NCBI GenBank assembly: GCA_039621445.1
Contig: CP154955.1
Span: 59,675,564-59,739,563 of the forward strand
Length of the DNA stretch: 64,000 bases
Direction of reading: 5' to 3'
From: Euglena gracilis
Lineage: Eukaryota; Euglenida; Euglenophyceae; Euglenales
Shown here: positions 1-10,433 of the stretch, one piece after another
How positions within the stretch are numbered: the first letter of the stretch is position 1
How the letters are laid out: the number at the start of each line of letters is the position of its first letter
The notes under the pieces: generated by a model
Databases searched by the model: none
Told to the model about the DNA's origin: nothing
Seen by the model: the letters and a program-made list of their open reading frames with translations, nothing else
Program-made: the position numbers and the translations under genes

Positions 1-160
1 GGGCACCGCCACGCCGTGGGACGCCCACTCGTCCTCGAGGCGCCGCTGGGCCTCCGCCTCCACCGCCAGGGCCGACTCCCGCATGTCCTGCAGCGTCGCC
101 TCCCCGGCCAGGATGTCCGACGCCAGCAGGTGGCCCCAGCCCCCGGAGCTTAAGAACCCC
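1..160 (-). CDS. exon of an ankyrin-repeat-like gene, runs off the window edge
   Basis: This is a minus-strand exon whose 3' splice site is a (GT)n tract ending in CAG at 161-163. The open frame starts with one base of a split codon and stays open to position 1. It includes the segment HLLASDILAGEATLQ and then a charged helix ending near EDEWASHGVAVP. GC content is very high and the codons end in G or C, unlike the (CA)n intron beside it. Its phase (one leading base) fits the upstream exon at 777-889, which leaves two bases. I infer that it belongs to the same transcript as the exons at 777, 1707, 2679, 4263, 5491 and 6176. No catalytic motif is visible and the specific function is not recognised. 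Confidence 0.55.
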
Positions 161-163
<3 letters not shown>

Positions 164-202
<39 letters not shown>

Positions 203-277
203 CACACAAATGCACACAAAGAACATACACACACAGATAGACATACACAGACAGGCACGCACACACACACACACACG
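164..277. repeat. (CA)n microsatellite in an intron
   Basis: A nearly pure CA run (164-200) is followed by a degraded CA/CACG tract. It forms the polypyrimidine-equivalent (GT)n of the intron on the minus strand, directly before the 3' splice AG. Confidence 0.9.
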
Positions 278-776
278 CACGCACCAATACACAAGACACA
301 CACATAAACATGCGCACACATACAACACACATAACATGTATAACACACGAACACATGTAGGCACACTGGGCGTGCATTAACCTCACCACCCTCCATCCAC
401 CTGCCCCCTGGGCTGGCCGGGAGCGGGAGGTGCGCAGCAGCGGTGACGCACCATTAGCCAGCGCCAGCGCGTAGAGGTAGTTGCAGGGTTGCACAGGATG
501 GCGTGGTCGGACCCCCACCAGGATGGGTAAACCCTCCCCGTTTAAGTGCACGGTGCCCAAATAAGTGTCACACCCCCGAGGGCCCGAACGCGAAACCCAA
601 AAAAGTGTGCACCCCTCCAAAACCAATTTTCAATGAAACACCTTCAGGTAGTGCCAAATGAATGGCACACCCCCTGAGGGTCCACAACTACAGTCCAATA
701 ATATGCGCATCTCGTGCACTCAAATGGGGGGGGGGGGTCGACCCCCCCACCCATCGGGTGTCCAGGATTCCCGGAC
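278..776. other. intron sequence without a recognisable gene
   Basis: Degenerate CA repeats continue to about 370, followed by mixed sequence and a G run at 726-738. No exon-like GC-rich open frame is visible here. Confidence 0.5.
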
Positions 777-889
777 AGCCCCGGGTAGCGGTGGCCGCTG
801 CGGGCGGCGTGGTGCATGAGGAAGTAGTCGCTGGTGGGCGACGCCCGGGGCCCCCGGCCGGCCCCGCGTGCGCCGCGGCGACGCCCTTG
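777..889 (-). CDS. exon of the ankyrin-repeat-like gene
   Basis: A CAG at 890-892 (minus strand) gives a 113-nt exon beginning in phase 0 and leaving two bases before a GT at 776-775. It encodes an Arg/Gly-rich stretch followed by SDYFLMHHAARSGHRY. LMHHAARSGH is a good match to the first helix of an ankyrin repeat (consensus LHxAAxxGH). Phases match the neighbouring exons (1707-1882 ends in phase 0, and 1-160 starts with one base). The Arg/Gly-rich start is low complexity, so the exact 5' border could shift. Ankyrin repeats mediate protein-protein contacts and no other activity is implied. Confidence 0.55.
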
Positions 890-1706
890 CTGCGCGCCAT
901 GCGCGCCGCGGGAGAAAAATTGGCCCCGAATCGAGCTGCTTTGCGGCACACTCCAAAAAAAGGGTCTTTTGGATTTGTGGACGTGTGTGTGACGCCCGTG
1001 TGAAATTGGGACTGACCCCGCGGGGCGGACGCTTGGAAACACGGCTGATGTCCCCCGCCCGATGGGGTCTCCCCGGCCGGAACTGGGCCGAAATCAGGGT
1101 CGAACCGGGTCCAAAGAAAATGAAACTGCAAAGATGCCGAAAAACGGCCAATTATGCAAAAATCTATTTTTGGAATTGGCCAAAAATGGACCAAGAAAAT
1201 GTGATCAAAGTTCGCAACAAGAGGCAAAATGTGACGGAGATAAAAACGTGCAAAACGCCAAAATATGTCTCCCAGGCAAAAGTTGCTGACACCCTGTGAA
1301 GGCAGAGGAAGCAAAGTGGAAGCTTCACCAGACACATCCAATATTTTGCATTAGAAATGCATCAAATCCATATGCACGGTGCAAAAAAAAGATCTTGGCT
1401 TAAAGAGAAAAAGAAAAGCCAAGCAGATGGACCGTTTCTTCTGAAGAAAAGGGAACCGTGATGTGCAAAATAGAAGCTCTGCATCCTTTCCCCCTGCTTG
1501 TGGTGGCACCTTGGGGCTCGATTTTCGAACGGTACGTGGCCTGGCCCTTCGCCTGAAATTCTCGTTGCTGAAAGCCGGGCACGGATATCCCACACATTTC
1601 ATTTGATCGGTGTGTTCTTGAGCAACGTTGCCACTGGCAAAACAATCGGGGCACCGAAAGATGGGAACAAACGACGAACTAAGGTCAAACCAGAGAAAGC
1701 CCGTAC
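890..1706. other. intron, AT-richer, no gene seen
   Basis: Mixed sequence with A-rich patches (940-970, 1380-1450) and no tandem repeat or transposon end that I can delimit. Confidence 0.4.
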
Positions 1707-1882
1707 GGTCGAAAAGCCGGCGCAGAAATGGATGCGCGCGGCGGGGCCGGGCGGGGGGCGGATGTCCATCGGGATCGGGTGGCCCGCCTCGATCAGGCCC
1801 AGCACCGGCCCGAACTGCAGCTCCCGGGCGCTCTCCGCCACGTAGCGGCCCCGCTCCGCCAAGGCAGCCGCCCGACACGGTG
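1707..1882 (-). CDS. exon of the ankyrin-repeat-like gene
   Basis: The 3' splice CAG at 1883-1885 and a GTACGG donor starting at 1706 delimit a 176-nt exon: two bases, then 58 codons, ending in phase 0. It encodes AERGRYVAESARELQFGP followed by VLGLIEAGHPIPMDI. The pattern of an Ala-rich helix, then VLxLIEAGH, then Pro/Asp resembles a diverged ankyrin repeat (xxVLxLLExGADP), though the canonical G-A-D is replaced. GC is about 70 percent, against far lower values in flanking introns. The two leading bases pair with the single base left by the 2679-2781 exon when its downstream donor is used. Confidence 0.55.
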
Positions 1883-2678
1883 CTGCCGTCAAGGTTTACC
1901 GGATTAAAAAAAATAATATTGAAAAAAATTTTATATATAAATTATAATTATATATATATTATAATTTATATATACAAAGTTATATAAAAAAATTAAATAA
2001 AAAATGCCATTAAATAATAAAAAAATAAATATGGCATGTGCAATATAGGTAGATATATGTGTAAAATCTTGACTGGATGCGAATGTAATGTGTTTATATT
2101 TGTGTGATGTGTTCATATGCCACAATTGCTCCCGTTTCCCCAATAGCTCACCCGGTTCCTGACCTTCAGTTGGTGCCAGGGCGGTGCTTATCGGGCGGTG
2201 TTTAACGGTAGAAAAGTCCCATCCCTTAAGGAAAGCCCAAAAGAATGCACCGCAGAACAAATGAATACGGCGTTGTTTGGAGCCTTCACTGTGGTTAAAA
2301 ACAGTCAGAGCGAAAATGGCACCGTGCAGGACGTGCTCCGGGGACAGCAACAAAAATTTTGACCTGAAAAATCGCCCGTAGAAAAACAGGAGGGGTGGTC
2401 GGGGTCGCACCAGCCCCCACCAGCCCGCCCATTGCCCATAAAGTCCCTGGGGTTTGGGTCCTTTGCCGATGCCCTCCCCGAATATTTTGTGTTCGATTTT
2501 TTTACGGACAGTCCATCCCCGAAACGCACAGGTTCTTAATATTTACTTTCCTTCTTTGGTTGAAGCCCAGTCTCCCGTGTTGGTTTCAGTTTCCGGGACC
2601 CCCGTTCAGCCGTGCCCCGTCCTGCCTGCCATCCCACTGGGGAGGGGGGACCGCCCACCTCGGACGGCAGGGACCCAC
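1883..2678. other. intron with AT-rich and mixed sequence
   Basis: A strongly AT-rich tract (1905-2040, including TATA-type repeats at 1932-1975) is followed by unique-looking sequence. No gene is seen. Confidence 0.4.
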
Positions 2679-2781
2679 ACACCGCCCCGGGGGGGTCGTC
2701 GCCGAGGATCTTGAGGACCTCGTCGCTGGTCTCCACGCCGGCCGGGCGGCGGCCCCAGTCGGCGCCAGCGAGGGCCCCGAG
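2679..2781 (-). CDS. exon of the ankyrin-repeat-like gene
   Basis: The minus-strand CAG at 2782-2784 opens an exon in phase 0 that reads LGALAGADWGRRPAG and then VETSDEVLKILGDDPPGA. Two overlapping donors are possible: GTGTGTGG, giving exactly 33 codons (2683), or GTGGGT (2679), leaving one base. The second matches the two leading bases of the next exon, so I chose it. Thirty-three codons is the length of one ankyrin repeat, and the DEVLKILGDD segment fits helix 2 plus loop. Codons end almost entirely in G/C. The assignment to ankyrin is by pattern and length, not by a strong motif. Confidence 0.55.
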
Positions 2782-3339
2782 CTGTGGGCGGTGGGGGGGC
2801 CGAGGCTCTCCGGAGTTGTGGAGGGGGGGAGGGGGGTTGGGGGAGCAGCGTCAACCCGCAAAAAGCTTGGCAAAAAAAGGAAGAGAAAAAGGAAACGAGG
2901 CAGACCCGGGGGGGAAAACGGCAAACCGAAACAAAACAGAACCAAAAAAACCACAGAAAGCAAAAACTGGGGAATGAAAAAAATCCACAAAAAAATCATA
3001 ACGCCACAAAAAAAAAGGTTCTTTCACTATCTTGATCATTTTAGAATTCTTTTCTTGAAATTATGGGGCTTAGAGCTAAAAGTTCTCAGGTGTACCTCAA
3101 AAAAAAATTCCTCAAACCCCCATTTTCCAATCATGTTTTGAACATTTTACCTTATTTTACGTGGCTTTACATCAAAACCAGACTTCCTTTTTGGCGAAAA
3201 AAAAACCAGGGGAGGGGGGCCTTTTTAGAAAATGAGACTCTCGGCGCCCGGTACCTCTGGCGACCCACTGCAAAGCCAAGCCCCCCTCAAAAATCCAGCC
3301 GAAATTTTTCAGCCATGCCCATAGCACCCGGCTGAGACC

Positions 3340-3620
3340 AGGCATTAATTTTTAAGGCGACTTAAAAAACCTTAAAAAATTGGTCCTGCAAAACTTTTCG
3401 AATTTCGAGCAAAAAGAAGTCGAAAAATCTTGGCAAAAGCAAAGCAACCCCAGGAAAAAATAATGATTTCTGGATTCGCTGGAACATTCTCTGTCCACCC
3501 AAAACTCAAAAAAATGGGTTTGGTTTTCAACCTGGACCGACGTTGGTTCGATGCCCAAAAGGCTCTTTGTCCGCCAATGGACGCCTTAAAAATCCTTGAG
3601 ATTTTCAAAATGCCTTAAAA
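3340..3620. mobile_element. diverged MITE sharing a core with the CAGGGCGGTCC family
   Basis: The copy runs from a CTTAAAAAACC-type left side to GGACGCCTTAAAAATCC on the right. It contains the shared core block around 3480-3500 (a Trp/Pro-like 'CTGTCCACCCAAAAC') seen in about ten other places in the window, most clearly again at 31330-31600. Ends are degenerate and no target duplication is certain. Confidence 0.45.
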
Positions 3621-3834
3621 AACCTTTTAAAAATGCCCCAGACCCCCTTAAAAATTTCGGTAACTTTCGCCTAAAGAAAATAATACCTGGCTGGGACCCA
3701 CCAGCTCTCCCATCAGGAAGGCAGGGGCATGCGTTCCTCCGAATAAAGTAAGAAGAACCCAGCATCCCAGTTGGCCAAACGACGGGAGGCTGAGCATGGA
3801 ACACACCCCAGAGGGCCTCCCTAACAGGAGGGCC

Positions 3835-4215
3835 ACACACACACACACACAGCACATACACAACACACACAACACAGACACAGACACACACAACAACGCA
3901 CACATCACACACACACACAAAACACACAACACAACACAACACAACACAACACAACACAACACAACACAACACAACACAACACAACACAACAACACAACAC
4001 AGTACAACACAGCACAGCACAGCACAGCACAACGCAACGCAACGCAATGCAATACAACACAACACAACGCACACACAACACAATCCACACAACACACACA
4101 ACACAAAAACACACACAACACACACATCACACACACATCACACACGCCACACACGCCACACACCCACACACCCACAACACAACACAACACGCACAACACG
4201 CACAAAACACACAAC
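3835..4215. repeat. CA microsatellite with embedded (CACAA)n pentamer array
   Basis: CA-type repeats flank a run of at least 13 CACAA/ACAAC pentamers (about 3919-3990), then mixed CA/CACAA to 4215. A second array of the same pentamer lies at 30885-30962. Confidence 0.9.
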
Positions 4216-4262
4216 ACTTGCACACAAAGACAAGGGAGCATTTGTATGCCCCTGGGGAATGT

Positions 4263-4356
4263 CCGAAGCCATCGCTGGTTGTCCTCCAACGTCGTGTCGG
4301 CGCCGGAGCAGATGAGGAGGCGGCACAGGGTCTCACTCCCAATCTCAGCGGCCAAG
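4263..4356 (-). CDS. exon encoding an ankyrin repeat
   Basis: The minus strand reads LAAEIGSETLCRLLICSGAD followed by TTLEDNQ. This is a clear ankyrin repeat: an Ala-rich helix 1, LCRLLICSGAD as helix 2 plus the GAD turn, then the hairpin. An AG at 4357-4358 gives one leading base, which fits the two bases left by the exon at 5491-5603. I could not find a convincing donor, because no GT in the right phase lies close to the end of the repeat, so the 3' limit is approximate. A GTGAGG that looks like a good donor lies just upstream of the exon and is ignored because the ankyrin frame is downstream of it. Confidence 0.55.
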
Positions 4357-4405
4357 CTCGACCCCTCACCGAATTTGGTGAGTTACTAGAAAGGCTTCGG
4401 GACGC

Positions 4406-4409
<4 letters not shown>

Positions 4410-4491
<82 letters not shown>
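4410..4491. repeat. compound (CA)n(GA)n microsatellite
   Basis: A (CA)n run at 4410-4446 switches directly into (GA)n at 4447-4491. Confidence 0.95.
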
Positions 4492-4493
<2 letters not shown>

Positions 4494-5490
4494 TCCCGGA
4501 GGGTGCCCCGTAGGTAGTGGACCATTTTTCCGTCCCGCGCTGCCTTGTTTTTGGGGCCGGTTTTTTTCAGCCCCCCCCCCTCCCCCACCCCCGGGAGGGT
4601 GACGCAGAGCTCGTTTGTAACGGTCTGCACCACACAGACAAGAGCGGTCGGGGACGAGGGTTGGCAGGGTCGTCACCCCTGACGATGCCCCACCTGCCAG
4701 CCTGGGGCGAAACCGCAACACAGACTGACAACACACGCGCCCACACCGACTGACAACACACTTCCCCCACAAGCACACACTCTCGAGTCGGCAAGGAGTT
4801 CCCCCCAAGGAGTTCCCCCAGGAGTTCCCAAGGAGTTCCCCCAGCAACACCGATTCAGAAGAGAGAGAGAGAGAGAGAGAGAGATGGATTACACTTTTGG
4901 GGAATCGCTAGTTTGTACTCACTGTCGGTAGTTCAGAGAATAAAAAAAAAGGGCCAGCAAACCTTTCATGGGTTAAAAAATGGAGAGAGAAAAACGTATG
5001 AGAATGGGTGGGTGGGTGGGTGTGTGTGTGTGTGTGTGTGATAGTGGTGTGATAGGGCAAACAAATGGGGAGGCCCATCCTCCCCAATCAGAACAGTGTG
5101 CGCTTTCGGGGTGCGAAGGGGAGGGGAAAGGCCGGCCAGGTGAAGTGGGGTTGAGTTCTTCGGCAGGAAGAGGGCAAGCGCCGAGCAGCGGCTCAAACCC
5201 ACAGCATCCCACAGGTCAGCGCGTTGCCCAGTTTGCACGGCAGGGCACGACACAAACCACCCACACATAGACACACACCCGCAATCAAAATGCGCACATG
5301 TATTCTTGCACAACACACGCAACACACATTATACACATGTAATACACACGCGCGCACACCTACAGCACAACGCAACGCTTACACGCATGTAACACGCCAG
5401 GCAAATTTCCTGGATTATCTACATTTTCCACTCCGCCATGCACATTCGTCACACAAGGCACAAACAAGTTGGGAACCCCATATGGTGCAC
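4492..5490. other. intron with short microsatellites
   Basis: Contains a repeated GGAGTTCCCCC-type decamer (4795-4842), a (GA)n run (4860-4884) and a (TG)n run (5018-5040). The rest is unique sequence with no exon recognised. Confidence 0.6.
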
Positions 5491-5603
5491 CCCCCGCCCC
5501 CGCCCCCGCCCCCGCCGCCGCTGCCCGGCCCGGTGTCGTACTCCAGCGTGCGCACGTTGACGTCGGCCCCGAGCCGCAGCAGCGACGCCACTGCGAAGGC
5601 GTT
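5491..5603 (-). CDS. exon encoding an ankyrin repeat second helix
   Basis: On the minus strand an AG at 5604-5605 opens the frame NAFAVASLLRLGADVNVRTL, then EYDTGPGS and a Gly-rich tail from (GGGGGC)n, up to a GTGCACC donor. ASLLRLGADVN is a textbook ankyrin helix 2 plus turn. Joined in phase 0 to the previous exon (6176-6297), it completes one repeat: GETYGLLHHA, then NAFAVASLLRLGADVN. That split repeat restored by the proposed splice is the strongest evidence that these exons form one gene. The Gly tail comes from a simple repeat and may not be translated in full. Confidence 0.7.
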
Positions 5604-5701
5604 CTCCCGCCGCCAGGGCGTCGCTGAACGATCCCCCGAGGGTTCAAGCGTGCACGCGGGAGCATTTGGGCCGGTGGAGCAGCTCCTGGCTGGCTGGACC
5701 C

Positions 5702-5990
5702 CAGGGGGTGCCCTCCGGCTTAAACAGCAAAAGAAATCCTGTCCCGGCACATTCATTGAAAACTTCTCAAAAAACGGCCAAAATAAAATGGCCATGTTCG
5801 GGCGGAAATGGGTCGAAATCTGGGGGGAAAGTGATTTCTGGCGGGATTTTTTGATCGTCGCCCATCCACCCAAAACGTTGAGTTTTGCACCCGTTTGAGC
5901 CCAGACTGTCCGTTGGCCAGCTCTTAGGCAGAAGGGCAGTCTTCAAGGGGCCGTCCTTAACGAAAAAAGTCCCATCCGTGGACCACCCTG
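5702..5990. mobile_element. hAT-like MITE, CAGGGCGGTCC family
   Basis: This copy has a degenerate CAGGGGGTGCCC left end and GGACCACCCTG right end. It carries the family core (GGCACATTCATTGAAAA near the left, CCCATCCACCCAAAACG at 5863). No clear target duplication remains. Better-preserved copies are at 33183-33504 and 37224-37537. Confidence 0.6.
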
Positions 5991-6175
5991 CCGGCCAAGC
6001 ACTTCCAGTCTGTCGTCTGGGTTTTGTCAGGATTTGTCAGCATTTGACGGGATTTGTCGCATTTGAAGGGGTTCGTCAGGATTAGTTGGGGTTTGTCGGC
6101 CTTTGTCGGGATTTGTTAGCATGCATCGCTCAGGGGGCTTTGCCCCGGGCTTCAGCGGCGCCCGGCCCACAACAC

Positions 6176-6297
6176 GGCGTGGTGCAGCAGCCCGTAGGTT
6201 TCGCCGTGCGCCGTGACGTCCTCCGGGTGGGCCTCCAGGTGGGCCACCGCCGCCGGCCAGTGGCCTGCCTGGCCCAACGACGCGGCGGGGCCCCGGC
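6176..6297 (-). CDS. exon encoding an ankyrin-like repeat
   Basis: The AG at 6298-6299 and a GTGTTG donor starting at 6175 (minus strand) define a 122-nt exon: two bases plus 40 codons, phase 0 at the end. It encodes LGQAGHWPAAVAHLEAHPED followed by VTAHGETYGLLHHA. GHWPAAVAHLEAHPEDV resembles helix 2 of one ankyrin repeat, and GETYGLLHHA is the start of the next, continued in the exon at 5491-5603. Composition is about 70 percent GC. No transmembrane segment or signal peptide is visible. Confidence 0.65.
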
Positions 6298-6989
6298 CTT
6301 CGGGGCGATGTGCCGTGCGGCGGAGAATGGAGGTTTTTTTGGGACCGAGGGGAGGGGGGTCCCCCCCCCCACCCACCCACCCCCCTGCCCCTGGGGGGGG
6401 GGGCTCAGGGACCCACTTTCATGGTCAATTCTGAAAACTATAAAAGTTCTTGAAATTTGAAAAAGAAAAAAAAAGTCACCAAAAATTTTGTGCCCGCACC
6501 TTCGTGTACAGAAATTGTTCGGCACATCGACGAACGCAGGGGAAACTCCCTCTGGAACCTACCCCCCAGGTCATCAACCTTAAAACCAGCAGTCCTGGTT
6601 GGAAACGAAGCATAACCACCCTAATAGAAGCACGGGTGCGCTTAAAGCGGACCGCCGCCTCCGGCGGCGGGTACCTGCGCGATTTTTGTTGATTTCCTTC
6701 AGAAACTCCATCAAAATGAGGGGTGCGCTTGTAGCGGACCGCCCCCTTCGGCAACAGGGGGTGGGCTTTTATTTGGACCCTGCGCTTGTAGCGGCCCCGT
6801 GCTTCTATTAGGGGGGGGGGTTACTGTAGCACGTGCAACAGTACTTGAAACTCTTCTTCGGCAGGGGCCTCAGCAGGATGTGACTGGCGGGCTTGGCAGG
6901 TTGAGCTGCAGGAGGCATCAGACGCACCCCGGCAAACCATTAAACCACAGCTCACCCCATTTTGCAGGAAATGAGGCGGTGCCGCAACA

Positions 6990-7330
6990 CTAAACGGGTC
7001 ATCGCATGTGCCCAGATCAGGGAAAAGAAACAGCTCCCCGTCCCAGAACATTCAATGAAAAGTTCATCGGAAAAAATGACGAAAAAAATGGTCGTATTTT
7101 GGCAAAAAAGGGTCGAATTTGGGGGGGAAATGATCCTTCCTTGGACCTTCCTTGGAAAAGTGAGGCATCGTTGGACCATCGCCCATCCACCCAACACGTC
7201 AAAAAATATTTACGACTTCTTGAGCTTTGCCTCCGTTCGATCCCAGGATCGGTCGTGTGGCCGTCCCTTGAGCCTAAGGGTGGTCCTCAAGGGGGAAAAA
7301 AACAGCCCGTCCCTTATGGACCGTTCTCCC
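6990..7330. mobile_element. MITE, CAGGGCGGTCC family, degraded
   Basis: The family core is present in order: CCCAGAACATTCAATGAAAA at 7040, CGCCCATCCACCC at 7181, then ATCGGTCGTGTGGCCGTCCC and a CCCTTATGGACCGTTCTCCC right end. The left end is not clear. Confidence 0.55.
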
Positions 7331-7989
7331 CAAAAATGACTGCTTTTGTCTGTCCAAAGAAATTTTTTTTGGGGGGGGGAACGGTGGACAACTTTTTTGC
7401 TCGGGCCATATCTCCGGACTGGCGGGGAGTTAGGGGCAAAATGAGGGCTCGTTAGAAACTAGAAATCCTCTCCTAACCCTTAGGCTATTCACTTTTCGGC
7501 CCCGGAAATCCAATCACATCTATAATCCTCGGGGCTCCCGACCTAACTGGGGGGGGGCCTGAGCCAGGGCACCCCCCCCCGAGCAAAAAAAAAAAGCAGA
7601 ACTGTTACCCACCCAAAGGATACATCAAGACCAGAGGTTTTTTTTCTCGATTTTCAACATTTTTTTTAAATTTAATTTAATTTTTTTAGTTTGGACTGGG
7701 GGGGGTAGGGTGGGTGGGTCCGGCCCCCTGGTGGGGGGGGGGCTACCCCCAAGGGTACCCCCACTGGAGGCAGGGTTTTGGTCACTTTTGGCTTTTTTTG
7801 GCACAAAAACGCCGGAAACAATTTTCACTCCACAATTGACGCCTAAGAAGTTCCACAGGGGGGGGGGGCGGTATCAAGTTGGGTGGTGGAGCCCTTGTAT
7901 ATAAATGAAAATCCGTGATCCAGATAAACCCCCCAAATTATTTACCTGGCGGATTATTATTTGGGCAGCCAAAGTTGGGGGCCGAGAAA

Positions 7990-8270
7990 GGAAATATTAT
8001 TTGTACATTCAATGAACACTGGCGGACAAAATGCCACACGTTGGCAAAAAAAACCGGGTCGACTTCGGGGTGGGGGGGGGGGGGCGGGATGAACTCTGGC
8101 ATCCTTGATTTATCACCCACCCATCCAAACCATCACAAAAATGCGATTTTTATCTTTTTTTTTATATTTTTGGCCCCACTTGTTCGGCCCTGAGGCCCAA
8201 GGGCGGTCTGGAAACGTCCTTAGAGGCTTGACGAAAAAAAAAAAGATTCCTGTCGATGAAGGACCGCCCC
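7990..8270. mobile_element. MITE, CAGGGCGGTCC family, degraded
   Basis: The copy shares ACATTCAATGAACACTGGC, a GGGTCGACTTCGGGG block, GGCATCCTTG and a right end GAAGGACCGCCCC at 8258-8270. A G run splits the core. Confidence 0.5.
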
Positions 8271-9106
8271 AGCAGCTGCAGCCAGACCAGACCCACTCAG
8301 ACGAAATAACTTGGCGGAGACATGGCATGACCCTGGGACCCCTGCCACCCCCCCCCCCCTGCCACTCCCCCAGATCTAATTCTAACCATGTCCCGATCCC
8401 TACCCCTAATTTGTCTCAATTAGGAATGTCCCCAATCCCAACTGCCCCCCCCCCGGGCTCTACTACCATCACCCGAGTTTATGACATATGTGACTTGGCG
8501 GGGGGCTAACCGGCAACTTTGGAACCAACTTTTTGGCCCCTTCCAAAGAACTGTGTGTCGCCCATTTATCCCGATGCCTTCTTTGGGGATTACTTTCAAC
8601 AATGGCACGCGCTTTGATGCCAAATCAAAACTATCAAAGGAGGTTGCTACAAATCGTTTCGTGCCTCCAAAAAAATTACTTATTTGGTGGGGCCTTTTTG
8701 TGTGGGAGAAAGCATCTCTTTGCAAAAACGGGTCAACTTCGGGGGGGAGTGATTCTGGATCCTTGGACCACCGCCCATCCACCCAAAGCATAAAAAAAAA
8801 CCTGGACACCGGATCCAAAGAAAGCAGCGGACTTGCTTTTTTCCCTTCACTGAAGCATCCCGAGGAGGGGGATCTGCACAACCATGTGAGAAACCACACA
8901 CCACAGGACAGCGCAAGCAGAAATTCCTTTGGCACGGAAAAAAATTGAAGCAAAAAATTGTTGAACTTTCTAAATGTCTTAAAAATCCTAAAAAAAAACC
9001 TTAAAAATGCCGTTAAAAAACCTTTGAGAATTTTGAAAGCTTTTCCGGGCATTTTAAAGAGAATTTCCGCCTTAAATAATCATGCCGGCCCGCGGCGTGA
9101 CGCGCC

Positions 9107-9273
9107 CTGGCCGCCCCTCGGACAGGGCGGCGGCGGTGGACTTCGTGACCACCTCCATGCGGCCGTCCTTCCCGGGGCCGGCCTGGGGGTTGATGTACGG
9201 CCCGCAGCGGCCCCCACCGCGTGGACTTGCGGACGAGCGGGGGGTGTGCGGCATGGGGGGTGGCGGGGCCCGC
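9107..9273 (-). CDS. possible exon, GC-rich open frame
   Basis: This GC-rich island is open on the minus strand. The frame with the most protein-like composition reads CGPYINPQAGPGKDGRMEVV followed by TKSTAAALSEG. Candidate acceptor AGs lie near 9225-9310 and a GTCACG donor near 9105. Phases were not reconciled with the exon at 6176-6297, so membership of the ankyrin-like gene is only suggested by strand and position. No family is recognised. Confidence 0.35.
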
Positions 9274-9354
9274 GGTGCGCCAGTCGCACTGCGGGTGCAA
9301 ATCGTGCAGATCGCACAACGTGTGTGGTTTCTGCCGGCGTGCACATGCACATGT

Positions 9355-9395
9355 GTGTGTGTGTGTGTTTGTTTGTGTGTGTGTGTGTGTGTGTG
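9355..9395. repeat. (GT)n microsatellite
   Basis: A GT run interrupted by two GTTT units. Confidence 0.9.
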
Positions 9396-9689
9396 GTCAA
9401 GGGTCCTCATGAAAAAATTCAAAGAACAGGAAAAGCCTGGCAGGAACCACTAATGCTTTACCCTAATACAGCATACTAAAGTTATATATGCATAGATATG
9501 CATGTATGGCAAGACTAACTCACTGGGCCCCCTGGGGGGAGGGCCCAGTAGTTGTACCTACGGGGGACTTCAGCTGCCCAGGTAAAACTCCTGGGACCCC
9601 CCTTGTTTTTCCTGGGGAAACCCACGTACCTACCGACAGAAACTTTTTTTCTGCCGGGGGGGTTATTCCGGGGTTATTTTCCGGATTAC

Positions 9690-9748
9690 GGTTAGGGTTA
9701 GGAATTGGGGTTAGGGTTAGGAATTAGGGTTAGGGTTAGGATTAGGGA
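9690..9748. repeat. interstitial degenerate TTAGGG tract
   Basis: Several (G)GTTAGGGTTAGG units are interrupted by AATTGG/AATTAGG. The inverse CCCTAA-type tract lies at 10396-10433, so the two face each other across a C-rich minisatellite. Confidence 0.75.
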
Positions 9749-9784
9749 GCAGTGCAGCCGAATTTTGGAGTCATGGCCAGTTTT

Positions 9785-9980
9785 CCCCCCCCCAGGACCC
9801 CCCCAGGACCCCACCCCCCCAGGACCCCCCCAGGACCCCCCCAGGACCCCCCCAGGACCCCCCCAGGACCCCACCCCCCCAGGACCCCCCCAGGACCCCC
9901 CAGGACCCCCCAGGACCCCCCAGGACCCCACCCCCCAAGACCCCACAGGGCCCCCCCAGGACCCCCCCAGGACCCACCGG
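9785..9980. repeat. CCAGGACCCCC minisatellite, first block
   Basis: About 17 copies of a 10- to 12-bp CCAGGACCCCCC unit, some extended by CACCCC, all in one orientation. Confidence 0.9.
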
Positions 9981-10136
9981 GGGGGTACCCAAATGACCCA
10001 CTGACCGTGGAGTTCCGGGCGCCTTTGGCGCCCGCTACCGGGGGGGGGGGGGTCCCGCCCCCCCCCCCCGGACCCCCCCGGGCTTCAAAATAACCCATCT
10101 TTTGGAGCAAAAATTTTGCCAAAAAGTTGCGGGACC

Positions 10137-10275
10137 CCCCCCACGCCCCCCCCCGGACCCCCCCAGGACCCCCCCCGGACCCCCCCAAGACCCCCCATGG
10201 ACCCCCCCAGCACCCCCCCCCGCCCCCCCCCCCAGGACCCCCCCAGGACCCCCCCCAGGACCCCCCCAGGACAGA
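10137..10275. repeat. CCAGGACCCCC minisatellite, second block
   Basis: Same unit as 9785-9980, more degenerate, again C-rich on the plus strand. The two blocks are separated by about 155 bp of different sequence. Confidence 0.85.
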
Positions 10276-10395
10276 GTCCTGGGGGGGGGGAACTGGCCAT
10301 CAGTGGAATTTTGGCCCAATTTAGGCCGAATTTAAATCAAATTTTAGGCCCTCTTTTTTCGTCCGATTTCGGTCTAACTGTCTTCCGAAATCGTA

Positions 10396-10433
10396 ACCGT
10401 AACCCTAATCCTATTCCTAACCCTAACCCCACC
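10396..10433. repeat. interstitial CCCTAA-type tract
   Basis: Reads as degenerate CCTAACCCTAACCCC, the complement of the tract at 9690-9748. Confidence 0.7.

Larger units (their letters stand above)
2782..4262. other. long intron with a diverged MITE and (CACAA)n satellite
   Basis: Contents in order: a G/A-rich stretch (2820-3010), mixed AT-rich sequence, the diverged MITE at 3340-3620, unique sequence, then CA-type and pentamer repeats from 3835 to 4215. Confidence 0.6.
6298..9103. other. long intron or upstream region with MITE remnants
   Basis: G/C homopolymer blocks (6357-6410, 7680-7760, 7860-7870, 8065-8085, 8349-8362) alternate with MITE copies at 6990-7330, 7990-8270 and about 8640-8870. 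No further exon was recognised. Confidence 0.5.

Noticed and set aside
3586-4355. Long Cys/Val/Leu-rich frames on the minus strand.
   Set aside because: They are translations of (CACAA)n and (CA)n arrays; only the ankyrin-like part at 4263-4356 has protein composition.
9785-10275. Repeats with regular spacing suggestive of a CRISPR array.
   Set aside because: Units of 10-12 bp with no spacers; a minisatellite in a eukaryotic genome.
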